From the NCBI RefSeq assembly GCF_900489465.1, contig NZ_UEFQ01000029.1, positions 1 through 64,000 on the forward strand: a DNA stretch of 64,000 bases, written 5' to 3'. The position numbers and the translations under genes are program-made. Within the stretch, counting starts at the first letter, position 1; each line of letters begins with the position of its first letter. The DNA comes from Aequorivita sp. CIP111184 (GTDB lineage: Bacteria > Bacteroidota > Bacteroidia > Flavobacteriales > Flavobacteriaceae). Below the pieces are notes generated by a model. It was not told the origin of the DNA, made no database searches, and saw nothing but the letters and a program-made list of their open reading frames with translations. This document shows positions 1 to 8,615 of this stretch, piece by piece.

Positions 1-79
1 TCTTACCTTTCCGAACAGAGAAGTTAAGCCCGTTTGCGCCGATGGTACTGCATCCTGTGGGAGAGTAGGTCGCCGCCTT
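1..79 (+). rRNA. rrf: 5S ribosomal RNA, 3' part (5' end outside the window)
   Basis: The sequence carries the conserved 5S blocks CCGAACAGAGAAGTTAAG, GCGCCGATGGTACTGC and GGGAGAGTAGGTCGCCGCC, which are loop B/helix III and the helix IV-V/3' strand. The 5' strand of helix I is cut off by the window edge. A strong terminator follows, so this is the last gene of an rRNA operon. The exact 3' end is uncertain by a few bases. Confidence 0.95.
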
Positions 80-86
80 CCTTTAA

Positions 87-118
87 AACCCCCTCCATTA
101 AATGGAGGGGGTTTTTTT
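87..118 (+). terminator. Rho-independent terminator of the rRNA operon
   Basis: AACCCCCTCC pairs with GGAGGGGGTT across a short A/T loop, followed by a T7 run. It lies directly after the 5S gene. Confidence 0.9.
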
Positions 119-284
119 ATGTGAAAAAGTGAAATATTTTGTAAAATCTTATTCTTAAGGATTTTACACATAAAAATTTTATTAAGATTTTCTTTAATAT
201 TTACAATTTATAATGACAGACCAAATGTCTTTTTTTGTTTCCTAAGAGTAAATTTTATATATTAACTAAATAAAATTCATTATT

Positions 285-1625
285 ATGAAAAAAACTACTC
301 TTTTCAAAAATGCTGTCCTATTATTAATATTCTTTGTCGGGTCTTTGACCGCACAAGAAAGGATTGCTGTAATACAAAACGGACAAGTACTTTTGCTTGA
401 TTCTACTACCGGTGACATTATTGATCCAACATTTATTGCGCTTGATGCTGGAACCCCGAAAGCATTAATTCAAGTAGCGGACGAAATTTGGATTGCATAT
501 CAATTGGCAGACAAAATGGAACGATATGATCTTGATGGAAACCTAATTGCTACAATTGATACTGGAATGGACAATATTCGAGGTTTATCAGTAGTGAATG
601 GAACTGAAGTATGGGTTTGTAATTCTGGAACTAATAATGGTGCGCCTGGTGAAGCTATTATTCGTTTTGATTTTCAAGGTAATAATTTAGGATTTTTTCT
701 TACCACACCACAGTCAGACTCCCCATTTGATATTATAGATAATGGTGATGGAGAAGTATATATTTCATATAGCGGAACTAGTAATATTGAGAGACGGGAT
801 TATAGTGGTGCTTTTTTGGGAAATATTGTTGAGCAGGGTGTAGTTAATTTTGTCCAACAAATAGAAATTGAAGAGCCAGGTGTGATTTTGGCTGCCGTAT
901 TTAGTATTGTAAGTGGTGGAAATCAGAATGGATTATATCGTTTTTCTGAAACTGACGGTTCTATAATTGATTATTGGAGTTTGGGTAATTTAAGGGGAGT
1001 TGCCAAACTCGGGAATGGAGATATTTTGTGGTCTAGCGGTGCTGGAATAAATAAATTAAATCCAGATACAGGAGTGAGTGTTGTAATAAGTGGTGTTTCT
1101 GCGCAATATTTTGGAAAACTCAACTTGGATGGTTGTGTGACACCAGCTACTCCTACTGGAGATTCTATGCAAACTTTTGTGCAGGGAGCAACTTTGGCTG
1201 ATATAGTTATAGATCCAACAGATGTTACTTGGTTTGCTACTGAAGTAGATGCAATAAACAATACCAATCCATTACCTTCAAATACTCCTTTGCAGAACGG
1301 GGAAACTTATTACGCAGTAAATATTGTTAACGGATGTTTAAGCGATCCTTTTGCTGTAACTGTAACAGTTACTTTAAGCACTACCGAGTTTAACGATGCT
1401 AATTTTAGCTATTATCCAAATCCAACCCGCGATAAATTGATGCTAAAACATACTGCTACAATTACTGAAATTTCTATCAGTAATTTATTGGGACAGAATA
1501 TACTTGATTTGCACCCTCAAAATTCTGATGTAGAATTAGACTTATCCTTTTTGCCTAAAGGAATTTACTTACTAACCGTAAGTGCAAGTGAAAATAGGAA
1601 AACGATTAAGATTATTAAAGAGTAA
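285..1625 (+). CDS. T9SS type A sorting-domain protein with beta-propeller-like region
   Basis: A 446-residue exported protein. Residues 1-23 are a signal peptide ending in LTAQ. Residues 25-280 have repeated short segments with G-N-G-D-I and W patterns resembling an SMP-30/NHL-like propeller. Residues 285-370 resemble the Ig-like modules common in Bacteroidota surface proteins. The last ~75 residues start at FSYYPNPT and end KTIKIIKE, a type A C-terminal domain that directs export and surface attachment by the type IX system. The ATG sits in an A-rich leader (ATTATGAAAAAAAC). The gene stands alone between the rRNA operon and a convergent ZIP gene. The ligand or enzymatic role is not evident. 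Confidence 0.85.
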   Translation: MKKTTLFKNAVLLLIFFVGSLTAQERIAVIQNGQVLLLDSTTGDIIDPTFIALDAGTPKALIQVADEIWIAYQLADKMERYDLDGNLIATIDTGMDNIRGLSVVNGTEVWVCNSGTNNGAPGEAIIRFDFQGNNLGFFLTTPQSDSPFDIIDNGDGEVYISYSGTSNIERRDYSGAFLGNIVEQGVVNFVQQIEIEEPGVILAAVFSIVSGGNQNGLYRFSETDGSIIDYWSLGNLRGVAKLGNGDILWSSGAGINKLNPDTGVSVVISGVSAQYFGKLNLDGCVTPATPTGDSMQTFVQGATLADIVIDPTDVTWFATEVDAINNTNPLPSNTPLQNGETYYAVNIVNGCLSDPFAVTVTVTLSTTEFNDANFSYYPNPTRDKLMLKHTATITEISISNLLGQNILDLHPQNSDVELDLSFLPKGIYLLTVSASENRKTIKIIKE

Positions 1626-1645
1626 GCAATATATTGAGAACTAAA

Positions 1646-1677
1646 AAAGGCTGTCATTTACTGGCAGCTTTTTTTTA
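1646..1677 (+). terminator. Probable terminator after the T9SS cargo gene
   Basis: GCTGTCA pairs with TGGCAGC (one G-T pair) and is followed by T8. It lies about 25 nt past the stop codon. Confidence 0.7.
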
Positions 1678-1778
1678 TAAATATTTGTAGGCAAAAATAT
1701 TGAAGCAAATGCTCTTTTGTTTTAATTCTTAAACCATGAAATATTCTTAAGTTTCTAGTAAAGAATATAAAGGTTAAA

Positions 1779-2450
1779 TTATAAAAAATAAGCTATAAGA
1801 ACTGCCACTACCACAGCTGTCATTTTGGTAAGATTGAATTTATGATTTTTAGAGCTTTCAAAAAGAATTGTGGTTGAAACGTGTAGAAATATACCAATAA
1901 CAACGGCAGTTATTTCAGTTTCATAGTGGTGAACAATGTTGTAGTTTGTAGAAATAAAACTTCCTAATGGAGTCATCAATGCAAAAAAGAATAAAAAGAA
2001 TAAAGTTGTTGACCTACGATAGCCCGCTGTTATAAAAAAGAAAGATAAAATTATTGCTACCGGAATTTTATGAATTATAATAGCAAGTAATAAATTGTTT
2101 TCTTCCGAGATGGGAAAACCTTCCATAAAGGCGTGAATGCTGAGACTAATAAACAAAATCCAGGGAAAATGCTTTGTTTCGGAATGTAAATGAACATGCC
2201 CGTGTTCTGCGCCTTTTGAAAAGAATTCGAGGAATATCTGCAATAAAATACCGAGCATTATATATACGCCAATATTTTTCGAGGGTGTTTCAAAAACTTC
2301 CGGCAATAACTCAAATACAGTAATTGATAAAAGGAACGCCCCACTAAAAGCAAGGAAAACTTCCATATTGCGTAATTCTTTTTTCTTTAAAAATAACGCA
2401 ATCAGATAACCTACGGCCACGGCCAAAAAAAGAAATAAATAATTCATCAA
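1779..2450 (-). CDS. ZIP family metal transporter
   Basis: A 223-residue inner-membrane protein with about seven or eight hydrophobic segments. The His-rich loop GAEHGHVHLHSE near residue 82 and the membrane motifs HAFMEGFP and HKIPVA are the ZIP-family metal-binding signatures, in which His and Glu of helices IV-V line the metal site. Family members import Zn2+ or other divalent metals. The length is at the short end for ZIP proteins. Its start overlaps the stop of the upstream methyltransferase by 4 nt, so the two are probably co-translated. Metal preference cannot be read from the sequence. Confidence 0.85.
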   Translation of the reverse strand: MMNYLFLFLAVAVGYLIALFLKKKELRNMEVFLAFSGAFLLSITVFELLPEVFETPSKNIGVYIMLGILLQIFLEFFSKGAEHGHVHLHSETKHFPWILFISLSIHAFMEGFPISEENNLLLAIIIHKIPVAIILSFFFITAGYRRSTTLFFLFFFALMTPLGSFISTNYNIVHHYETEITAVVIGIFLHVSTTILFESSKNHKFNLTKMTAVVVAVLIAYFL

Positions 2451-3178
2451 TTGAAAATTAATATTAATCTTTCGGAAGTATTTCTATCAAAATTGTCCAG
2501 TTGATAATTTCCGAAAACATTTTTTAATTCAACATTTGCCTCATTAAAGTAGACTTTAAAATCTTCCAAAGTCAAAGCTTTTACACGCTCTGTATAAAAA
2601 TAGTCTTTTCCTTTGTCATTAAAACGTATGTTTTTTACGATATAATCATCTTCAACATATTTTTCGATGTGAAAAACAATATCACCCACTCTCTTTTTTT
2701 CTGAAGGAACTAACTTCTTAATTGCTAATTCAACATTTAAAAAATCAATCACGCCAAACCCAGTTGTTTTTAACTCAGTCTTTATAGATTTGATAGTTCG
2801 TAGATTATCAATTTCGTTTTCAAAATATCCAAAGCTTGTAAAAAGATTGAAAACTGCATCAAATTGCTGTGGATAGGGTAAACACATATCGTGCACTTCA
2901 AAATGAAGTTTTGGCTGTTCATATTGCTTGGCGTCTTTAATACTCTCTTCGGAAAGATCAACTCCAGTAACATTAAAACCTTGCTTATATAAATATTTGG
3001 AGTGCCGCCCTCGCCCACAGGCAAGGTCTAGAATAGTGTCATTTTTCTGTAAATTTAAAAAATTGGTGAGCGTATTCATAAATAGCGCAGCCTCCCTGTG
3101 GCCTCTATCTTTGTAAAGCAGATGATAGTAAGGCGTGTTAAACCACGAAGCGTACCAATTGTGTTTTTCTTTTTGCAT
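2447..3178 (-). CDS. Class I SAM-dependent methyltransferase
   Basis: A 243-residue soluble protein. LDLACGRGRHSKYL at about residues 49-62 is methyltransferase motif I (SAM-binding Gly-rich loop). VTGVDLSEESI carries the acidic residue that binds the ribose, and FDAVFNLFTSFGYF is motif IV. The C-terminal half resembles methyltransferase-type-25/11 proteins. The substrate is unknown and a small molecule is more likely than RNA. It is upstream of and overlaps the ZIP gene, and is divergent from the THUMP-domain methyltransferase. Confidence 0.8.
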   Translation of the reverse strand: MQKEKHNWYASWFNTPYYHLLYKDRGHREAALFMNTLTNFLNLQKNDTILDLACGRGRHSKYLYKQGFNVTGVDLSEESIKDAKQYEQPKLHFEVHDMCLPYPQQFDAVFNLFTSFGYFENEIDNLRTIKSIKTELKTTGFGVIDFLNVELAIKKLVPSEKKRVGDIVFHIEKYVEDDYIVKNIRFNDKGKDYFYTERVKALTLEDFKVYFNEANVELKNVFGNYQLDNFDRNTSERLILIFN

Positions 3179-3207
3179 AGTTTTCGTTTCGCCCTGCTAA
3201 AATACTG

Positions 3208-3215
3208 TATTTTTG
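3208..3215 (+). promoter_or_regulatory. -10 element (TATTTTTG) of the THUMP methyltransferase gene
   Basis: A perfect match to the Bacteroidota TAnnTTTG -10 element lies 21 nt before the ATG at 3237. A transcript starting just downstream would exclude the upstream TTG at 3213, which supports the ATG as the start. Confidence 0.6.
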
Positions 3216-3236
3216 CAGGAAATCTGTTTATATATT

Positions 3237-4394
3237 ATGGTAAAGAATTTTAAAATGGTAGCCAAAACCCTTTTTGGGATGGAAGAACTTCTTGCACAGG
3301 AACTTCGCCAATTGGGTGCTTCTTCTATTGAAATTGGTATACGAAATGTTTCTTTTGAAGGTGATACTGGGTTTATGTACAAAGCAAATCTATGTTGCAG
3401 AACCGCTATTAAAATACTGAAACCAATAACTGCATTCAATATTTTTACTGAAGAAGATCTTTACAAGAAAATTTACGAAATGCCTTGGGAAAATTATATG
3501 GATGTAAAAGGCTCATTGGCTGTAAACGCAACTGTTTTTTCTGATGTTTTTACCCATTCACAGTATATTGCTTTAAAAACAAAGGATGCAATCGTTGACC
3601 GTTTTCGCGATAGGGAAGGGGTACGTCCAGATGTAGATTTAGATCATCCCACACTTCGTATCAATATTCATATTGATAGAAATATTTGTACCGTTTCACT
3701 TGACAGTTCTGGAGAATCGTTACATAAACGTGGTTATAAAGTAGAAAGTACTCTTGCTCCAATTAACGAAGTTTTGGCCGCGGGCATTATAATGCTTTCA
3801 GGCTGGAGCGGACAGTGTAATTTTCTAGACCCAATGTGTGGTGGTGGAACAATGTTAACCGAAGCGGCGATGATAGCCTGCAATATTCCTCCAAATCTGA
3901 ACCGCGAGGAATTTGGATTTGAAAATTGGCCAGATTTTGATGTGGATCTTTATGAAAAAATTGAAGAAGCCGCACTTACGAAAGTTCGAGATTTTCCACA
4001 TAAAATTTATGGTTTTGATACTGATCCCGTAGCAATAAGTAAGGCTAAAGAAAACATTAAAAGTGCTAACCTGCAGGATTTCATTGAAGTGAAACAACAG
4101 GATTTTTTCGAAAGTGAAAAGGAAAGTGACAAACCACTATATATTGTTTTTAACCCGCCGTATGATGAACGTATTTCTTTAAGTGATGTTGAAAATTTTT
4201 ACAGTTCCATCGGTAACACTTTAAAACGAAGCTATTCCGGAACGCAGGCGTGGATGATCACTTCAAATATGGAAGCATTAAAATTTGTTGGACTTCGTCC
4301 TTCAAAAAAAATTAAGCTCTTCAATGGAAAATTGGAAGCGAAATTGGTGCGTTACGAAATGTATGAGGGTAGCAAAAAAGCGAGTAAACAATAA
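3237..4394 (+). CDS. THUMP domain-containing class I RNA methyltransferase (RlmL N-domain/YcbY-like)
   Basis: A 385-residue protein. Residues 1-160 contain the THUMP/ferredoxin-like RNA-binding module (KTLFGMEELLAQELRQLG at the N terminus). Residues 165-380 are the Rossmann catalytic domain, with LDPMCGGGTMLTEAA (SAM binding) and the catalytic motif FNPPYDERI typical of N2-guanine methyltransferases. Homologues methylate 23S rRNA. This matches the RlmL half without the RlmK domain, as usual in Bacteroidota. The ATG at 3237 is chosen because the -10 element at 3208-3215 overlaps an upstream TTG. The modified nucleotide is inferred from family only. Confidence 0.88.
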   Translation: MVKNFKMVAKTLFGMEELLAQELRQLGASSIEIGIRNVSFEGDTGFMYKANLCCRTAIKILKPITAFNIFTEEDLYKKIYEMPWENYMDVKGSLAVNATVFSDVFTHSQYIALKTKDAIVDRFRDREGVRPDVDLDHPTLRINIHIDRNICTVSLDSSGESLHKRGYKVESTLAPINEVLAAGIIMLSGWSGQCNFLDPMCGGGTMLTEAAMIACNIPPNLNREEFGFENWPDFDVDLYEKIEEAALTKVRDFPHKIYGFDTDPVAISKAKENIKSANLQDFIEVKQQDFFESEKESDKPLYIVFNPPYDERISLSDVENFYSSIGNTLKRSYSGTQAWMITSNMEALKFVGLRPSKKIKLFNGKLEAKLVRYEMYEGSKKASKQ

Positions 4395-4425
4395 GTAATT
4401 AGCTAATTAATAGTATTTACTTAGT

Positions 4426-5166
4426 TTAAGGGTTTTGGGTTTCTTCTTTTGGAGCTTCAGTTTTCTTAAAAATTGGAATTAGATAGGAAATTGAATATCC
4501 ATATCCTACTCCGAATTTACTATAATCATAGGTTCTGTTGAAACCGGGAATATATAAATTGGCGAAATTTTCCGGTTGGTCTTCTGTGATTCTTCTTTTA
4601 ATTTGAGCGTTTATTGAAAGATAAACATTGTTGAATATTTCGGTTTTTACGCCAATAATAACTTCGGCCCAATGTGCGGTCAAACCACTAAACTCTTGTG
4701 GCTCATTTATAACTTGAGATGGAAATGCAGGATTATCAGTATAGATTCTGTAACTTAAAAGTTCCTGTTTAAAAGTTGAAAAACCATAGCGGAGTCCAAG
4801 TGTAATTGCGTTTTCCATTCCCAACCAGTTTTCATAAGCATTGTAATCAAAACCTATTTTAGCATAGCTTCCACTGGTTTTTGATGTAACGTAAGGCTCT
4901 ATCCAATCTTTCTTTTCATTACCAAGTTCCAAAGCTGCATAGAACTTTTTTGTCACCCTGAAATCGCCCATAATTTCAAAGCCGGAATAACCATCTTCAA
5001 TCAGCGTTCTTATGGGTTTTGCTAAATCTACTCCCACACGTATCCCGTATTTTTCAATTTTAGGAACTGTATCGGTAGTTGTTTCATTTTTCTTTTGCGC
5101 CAAAGAAATTTGGGCGCTACAAAAAAGACTAATGAAGAATAGTAAGGTGAGCTTCGTTTTCATCAT
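4426..5166 (-). CDS. DUF6048-type outer-membrane beta-barrel protein
   Basis: A 246-residue exported protein. The signal peptide covers residues 1-23 (LLFFISLFCSAQISLAQ). Alternating aromatic and polar beta-strands follow (YGIRVGVDL, YAALELGNEKKDW, YAKIGFDYNAYE, GVGYGYSISYLIP), and a short charged tail. It looks like an 8-10-strand outer-membrane barrel of the PorT/OmpW-like fold. It overlaps the upstream DUF6452 gene by 38 nt. To my knowledge this pair behind rlmD is conserved in Flavobacteriaceae, suggesting a linked envelope role. The function is unknown. Confidence 0.7.
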   Translation of the reverse strand: MMKTKLTLLFFISLFCSAQISLAQKKNETTTDTVPKIEKYGIRVGVDLAKPIRTLIEDGYSGFEIMGDFRVTKKFYAALELGNEKKDWIEPYVTSKTSGSYAKIGFDYNAYENWLGMENAITLGLRYGFSTFKQELLSYRIYTDNPAFPSQVINEPQEFSGLTAHWAEVIIGVKTEIFNNVYLSINAQIKRRITEDQPENFANLYIPGFNRTYDYSKFGVGYGYSISYLIPIFKKTEAPKEETQNP

Positions 5167-5626
5167 TAATAGTGTCTCTAATTGTTATAATATCTTGAAT
5201 CCAGTTTTCGGTTCCTTCTTCCTCCAAAGTTGTATCCAGATTGTCAAATTCCGTTTTAAAACCACAGGCACGGGTTACATAGCTATTGTTACGTTGGTAA
5301 ACAAAAACAATACTATCTACATTTCTAATAGTATCTGTAGTTGTTATTGTGGTTCGAATAAACTTGTATTTTGTGGTGTCAGAATTTATGTTAAGCGGAA
5401 TAGCAATGGAATCTGTAGTAGTCCGAGCCAAAACCTCCAATGTGTCAGCATAATTTGTTACAATACTTAAACCTTCCACTTGCTTGCGGTTTGCAGGATT
5501 CACAATATCATTAAAGGTAATTATCAAATTAGGAGTAGTGGCAGTTCCTTCCGGACAGATATCATCCTTTGTACAGCCCTTGAAGGCAAATATTATAAGG
5601 ATGAGTACAATTATTCTTTTGATCAT
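5129..5626 (-). CDS. DUF6452-type lipoprotein
   Basis: A 165-residue protein. The lipoprotein signal ends FAFKGC with the lipidated Cys at residue 18, followed by TKDDICPEG. The remainder is beta-rich with no catalytic motif. It lies 26 nt downstream of rlmD on the same strand, and its 3' end overlaps the DUF6048 gene by 38 nt in a different frame, so an operon rlmD-DUF6452-DUF6048 is likely. The family name is from memory of this synteny. The role is unknown, possibly a partner of the barrel protein. Confidence 0.7.
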   Translation of the reverse strand: MIKRIIVLILIIFAFKGCTKDDICPEGTATTPNLIITFNDIVNPANRKQVEGLSIVTNYADTLEVLARTTTDSIAIPLNINSDTTKYKFIRTTITTTDTIRNVDSIVFVYQRNNSYVTRACGFKTEFDNLDTTLEEEGTENWIQDIITIRDTINDENEAHLTILH

Positions 5627-5652
5627 ATTTTAATTTTCATTTTCAGAAAAAA

Positions 5653-7062
5653 TCAGCGCTTCTCCAAAAGTACAACATTTTCCACGTGATGCGTCTGTGG
5701 AAACATATCTACTGGTTGCACCTTTGTCACTTTATATTTTGAATCTAATAGCGCCAAGTCACGTGCTTGGGTGGCGCTGTTGCAACTTACATACACAATT
5801 TTTTCGGCACCCAAATTCAATAATTGCCCAACAACATCGGCGTGCATGCCGTCTCGCGGGGGATCTGTAATAACTACGTCTGGTTTTCCGTGTGTATTTA
5901 TGAATTCTTCATTGAAAACTTTTTTCATATCGCCTACAAAGAACTCAACGTTTTCAATATTATTTAATTGCGCGTTTTGTTTTGCAGCTTCAATTGCGTC
6001 TGGCACAGCTTCTACACCAATTACTTTCTTCGCTTTTTTAGCGATGAATTGTGCAATAGTTCCTGTTCCTGTGTAAAGATCATAAACTAGTTCATTTCCG
6101 CTCAAACCTGCAAAATCACGGGTTATTTTATAAAGCTCATACGCTTGCTCGCTGTTGGTTTGGTAAAAAGACTTAGCATTTATCTTAAACTGTAAACCTT
6201 CCATTTCTTCAAAAATATGATCCCTTCCAAAGAAAAGTTCAATTTCCTGATCATACAGCGTATCGTTTCCTTTGGAATTGATTACATATAAAAGAGATGT
6301 AATCTGTGGAAATTCTTCAGCAACAGCTTCCAACAATAACTTTCTATTTGCTTCGTCTTCGTGAAAAAACTGCACCAAAACCATTACTTCGCCAATAGAA
6401 GTAGTGCGGATCATCAAAGTCCGCAAAAATCCCTCCTGATTTCTAGTATTGAAGAAAGATAGCTTTAGTTCTTCTGCTTTGGCTTTAATAAAATCGCGGA
6501 TTGCATTACTCGGGTCTGCTTGCAGATAGCAGATTTCTAAATCCAAAATTTTGTCCCACATTCCAGGAATATGAAAACCTAGTGCATTTCGATTTCCTAT
6601 TATTTTGTCGCTTTTAATCTGTTCCAGCGTTAGCCACTTGTTGTCGCTAAAACTGAACTCCATCTTGTTGCGATAGAAATATTGCTTTTCGGAACCGAGG
6701 ATTGGTTGAAAATCCGGCAATTCTACTTTCCCAATACGCTGTAGGTTTTGTTCAATTTCTTTTTGCTTATAAAAAAGTTGATGCTCATAGCCAAGATTTT
6801 GCCATTTACAGCCGCCACAAGTCCCGAAGTGTGGACAAACGGGTTCCACTCTTTTTTCGGAATATTTTGAAATTGAAAGTACGTTAGCTTCGTAAAAAGC
6901 TTTTTTCTTTTTAAAAGTTTGTACCGTAACCACATCGCCCGGAACTGCATTATTTATGAAAACCACGCGGCCATCCGGCGCTTTGGCAACGGCTTTTCCT
7001 TTTGCCCCAGCATCAATCACTTCAAGGTTCTCAAAAATCACTCTATTGTTTTTTCTAGCCAT
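5653..7062 (-). CDS. rlmD: 23S rRNA (uracil-5-)-methyltransferase RlmD
   Basis: A 469-residue protein. It has an N-terminal TRAM domain (about residues 1-65), a 4Fe-4S cluster site starting CPHFGTCGGCKW near residue 80, and a C-terminal SAM domain with VYDLYTGTGTIAQFIA, DPPRDGMH and the nucleophilic Cys in YVSCNSATQARDL. Members methylate U1939 of 23S rRNA; the closely related RumB/TrmA-type paralogues are the alternatives. It is the first gene of a probable three-gene operon with the DUF6452 and DUF6048 genes, and is divergent from rocD. Confidence 0.9.
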   Translation of the reverse strand: MARKNNRVIFENLEVIDAGAKGKAVAKAPDGRVVFINNAVPGDVVTVQTFKKKKAFYEANVLSISKYSEKRVEPVCPHFGTCGGCKWQNLGYEHQLFYKQKEIEQNLQRIGKVELPDFQPILGSEKQYFYRNKMEFSFSDNKWLTLEQIKSDKIIGNRNALGFHIPGMWDKILDLEICYLQADPSNAIRDFIKAKAEELKLSFFNTRNQEGFLRTLMIRTTSIGEVMVLVQFFHEDEANRKLLLEAVAEEFPQITSLLYVINSKGNDTLYDQEIELFFGRDHIFEEMEGLQFKINAKSFYQTNSEQAYELYKITRDFAGLSGNELVYDLYTGTGTIAQFIAKKAKKVIGVEAVPDAIEAAKQNAQLNNIENVEFFVGDMKKVFNEEFINTHGKPDVVITDPPRDGMHADVVGQLLNLGAEKIVYVSCNSATQARDLALLDSKYKVTKVQPVDMFPQTHHVENVVLLEKR

Positions 7063-7146
7063 AGGCGCAAAAATAGTATAAATGGAACTTTTAAAACCTT
7101 TTGAAGCTTCAAAAATTGTGGGATTAATTTAGTAATTTGCAAGCCA

Positions 7147-7163
7147 CGGAGGATTCCGCTCCG
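7147..7163 (+). promoter_or_regulatory. Small leader hairpin upstream of rocD
   Basis: CGGAG pairs with CTCCG around a 7-nt loop, 46 nt before the rocD ATG. No T-run follows, so it is not a terminator. A similar GGAG/CTCC hairpin precedes the cysteine desulfurase gene at 12418-12434. The significance is uncertain. Confidence 0.3.
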
Positions 7164-7208
7164 AAAAGCAGGAATCAATTATATTTTACTTTAAATTATT
7201 ACAATCTT

Positions 7209-8489
7209 ATGTCAGTTTTAGAGCAAACAGCTTCTCAAAAAGCTATCGAATTGGAAAACAAATACGGAGCCCACAACTATCATCCGTTACCCGTGGTTTT
7301 GAACAGGGGAGAAGGTGTGCACGTTTGGGATGTTGACGGCAAGAAATATTACGATTTTCTCTCGGCATATTCTGCGGTAAATCAAGGGCATTGCCACCCA
7401 AAAATTGTGGATGCGATGAATGAACAAGCAAAAACGCTTACATTAACTTCTCGTGCATTTTATAATGATATGCTAGGAAAGTATGAAAAATTTGCTTGCG
7501 ACTTTTTCAATTATGATAAATTACTTCCAATGAATACTGGTGCCGAAGCAGTGGAAACTGCTTTGAAAATTTGTAGAAAGTGGGCGTATGAAAAGAAAGG
7601 CATCAATGAAAATGAAGCCGAAATTATTGTTTGTGAAAACAACTTCCACGGAAGAACTACTACTATTATATCTTTTAGTAACGATCCTATAGCGAGAAAG
7701 CATTTTGGTCCATATACCAAAGGATTTATAAAAATAGAATACGACAATATAGAACAGCTACAACAACATTTGGAAAGCAATAAAAACATTGCTGGTTTTC
7801 TTGTGGAACCTATTCAAGGGGAAGCGGGTGTGTTCGTTCCTTCCGAAGGATATTTAAAAAAGGCCAAGGCACTATGCGAAAAGCACAACGTACTTTTTAT
7901 TGCAGATGAAGTGCAAACAGGAATTGCCCGAACAGGTAGACTATTGGCCACTTGCGGAGATTGTAGTTGTCCAGATAAAAATTGTAGCGGCACACCAGAT
8001 GTAAAAGCCGATATTTTAATTCTTGGAAAGGCGATGAGCGGTGGCGCGTATCCAGTTTCTGCCGTTCTTGCGAATGATAATGTAATGAGTGTTATAGAGC
8101 CTGGAACACACGGTTCTACTTTTGGAGGAAATCCTGTGGCTGCTGCCGTAGCTATTGCCGCACTCAGCGTTGTTCGTGATGAAAATCTCGCTGAAAATGC
8201 GGAACGCCTTGGAAAAATTTTCCGAAGTGAATTGAACAATTACATAGAAATTAGTAACATTGCAAAATCTGTCCGCGGAAAAGGTCTGCTGAATGCGGTT
8301 TTAATTAATGATTCTGAAGACAGCGACACAGCTTGGAACATTTGCTTAAAACTTCGCGATAATGGTTTACTTGCAAAACCAACCCACGGAAATATTATTC
8401 GTTTTGCACCACCGTTGGTTATGAACGAAGAACAGTTGAGGGATTGTGTTTCTATAATTATTAAAACTTTAAAGGAGTTTGAAAAATAA
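7209..8489 (+). CDS. rocD: Ornithine--oxo-acid (ornithine delta-) aminotransferase
   Basis: A 426-residue PLP enzyme that converts ornithine plus 2-oxoglutarate to glutamate semialdehyde plus glutamate, feeding arginine/ornithine breakdown into proline and glutamate. The Schiff-base Lys is K274 in ILGKAMSGGAYP. FIADEVQTGIARTG holds the PLP-binding Asp, and HGSTFGGNP is the class III aminotransferase phosphate-binding region. A Cys-rich insertion (CGDCSCPDKNCSG) is present around residue 255. The ATG at 7209 starts MSVLEQ; an upstream in-frame TTG would add a poorly protein-like stretch. A bidirectional terminator follows. Confidence 0.92.
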   Translation: MSVLEQTASQKAIELENKYGAHNYHPLPVVLNRGEGVHVWDVDGKKYYDFLSAYSAVNQGHCHPKIVDAMNEQAKTLTLTSRAFYNDMLGKYEKFACDFFNYDKLLPMNTGAEAVETALKICRKWAYEKKGINENEAEIIVCENNFHGRTTTIISFSNDPIARKHFGPYTKGFIKIEYDNIEQLQQHLESNKNIAGFLVEPIQGEAGVFVPSEGYLKKAKALCEKHNVLFIADEVQTGIARTGRLLATCGDCSCPDKNCSGTPDVKADILILGKAMSGGAYPVSAVLANDNVMSVIEPGTHGSTFGGNPVAAAVAIAALSVVRDENLAENAERLGKIFRSELNNYIEISNIAKSVRGKGLLNAVLINDSEDSDTAWNICLKLRDNGLLAKPTHGNIIRFAPPLVMNEEQLRDCVSIIIKTLKEFEK

Positions 8490-8539
8490 AACACTTTTCA
8501 TATACGAAGTTTGATATGTTCAAACAGAGTTACAAATAA

Positions 8540-8574
8540 AAACGGCCCCGAGAATATCGGGGCCGTTTCTTTTA
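8540..8574 (+). terminator. Bidirectional terminator between rocD and the T9SS cargo gene
   Basis: AAACGGCCCCGA pairs perfectly with TCGGGGCCGTTT around a 5-nt loop, with T-rich sequence on both sides. It sits between convergent genes. Confidence 0.9.
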
Positions 8575-8615
8575 TTATGGGAAATTTTAAACTCTCTGGT
8601 AGAAGAGCTTAATTC

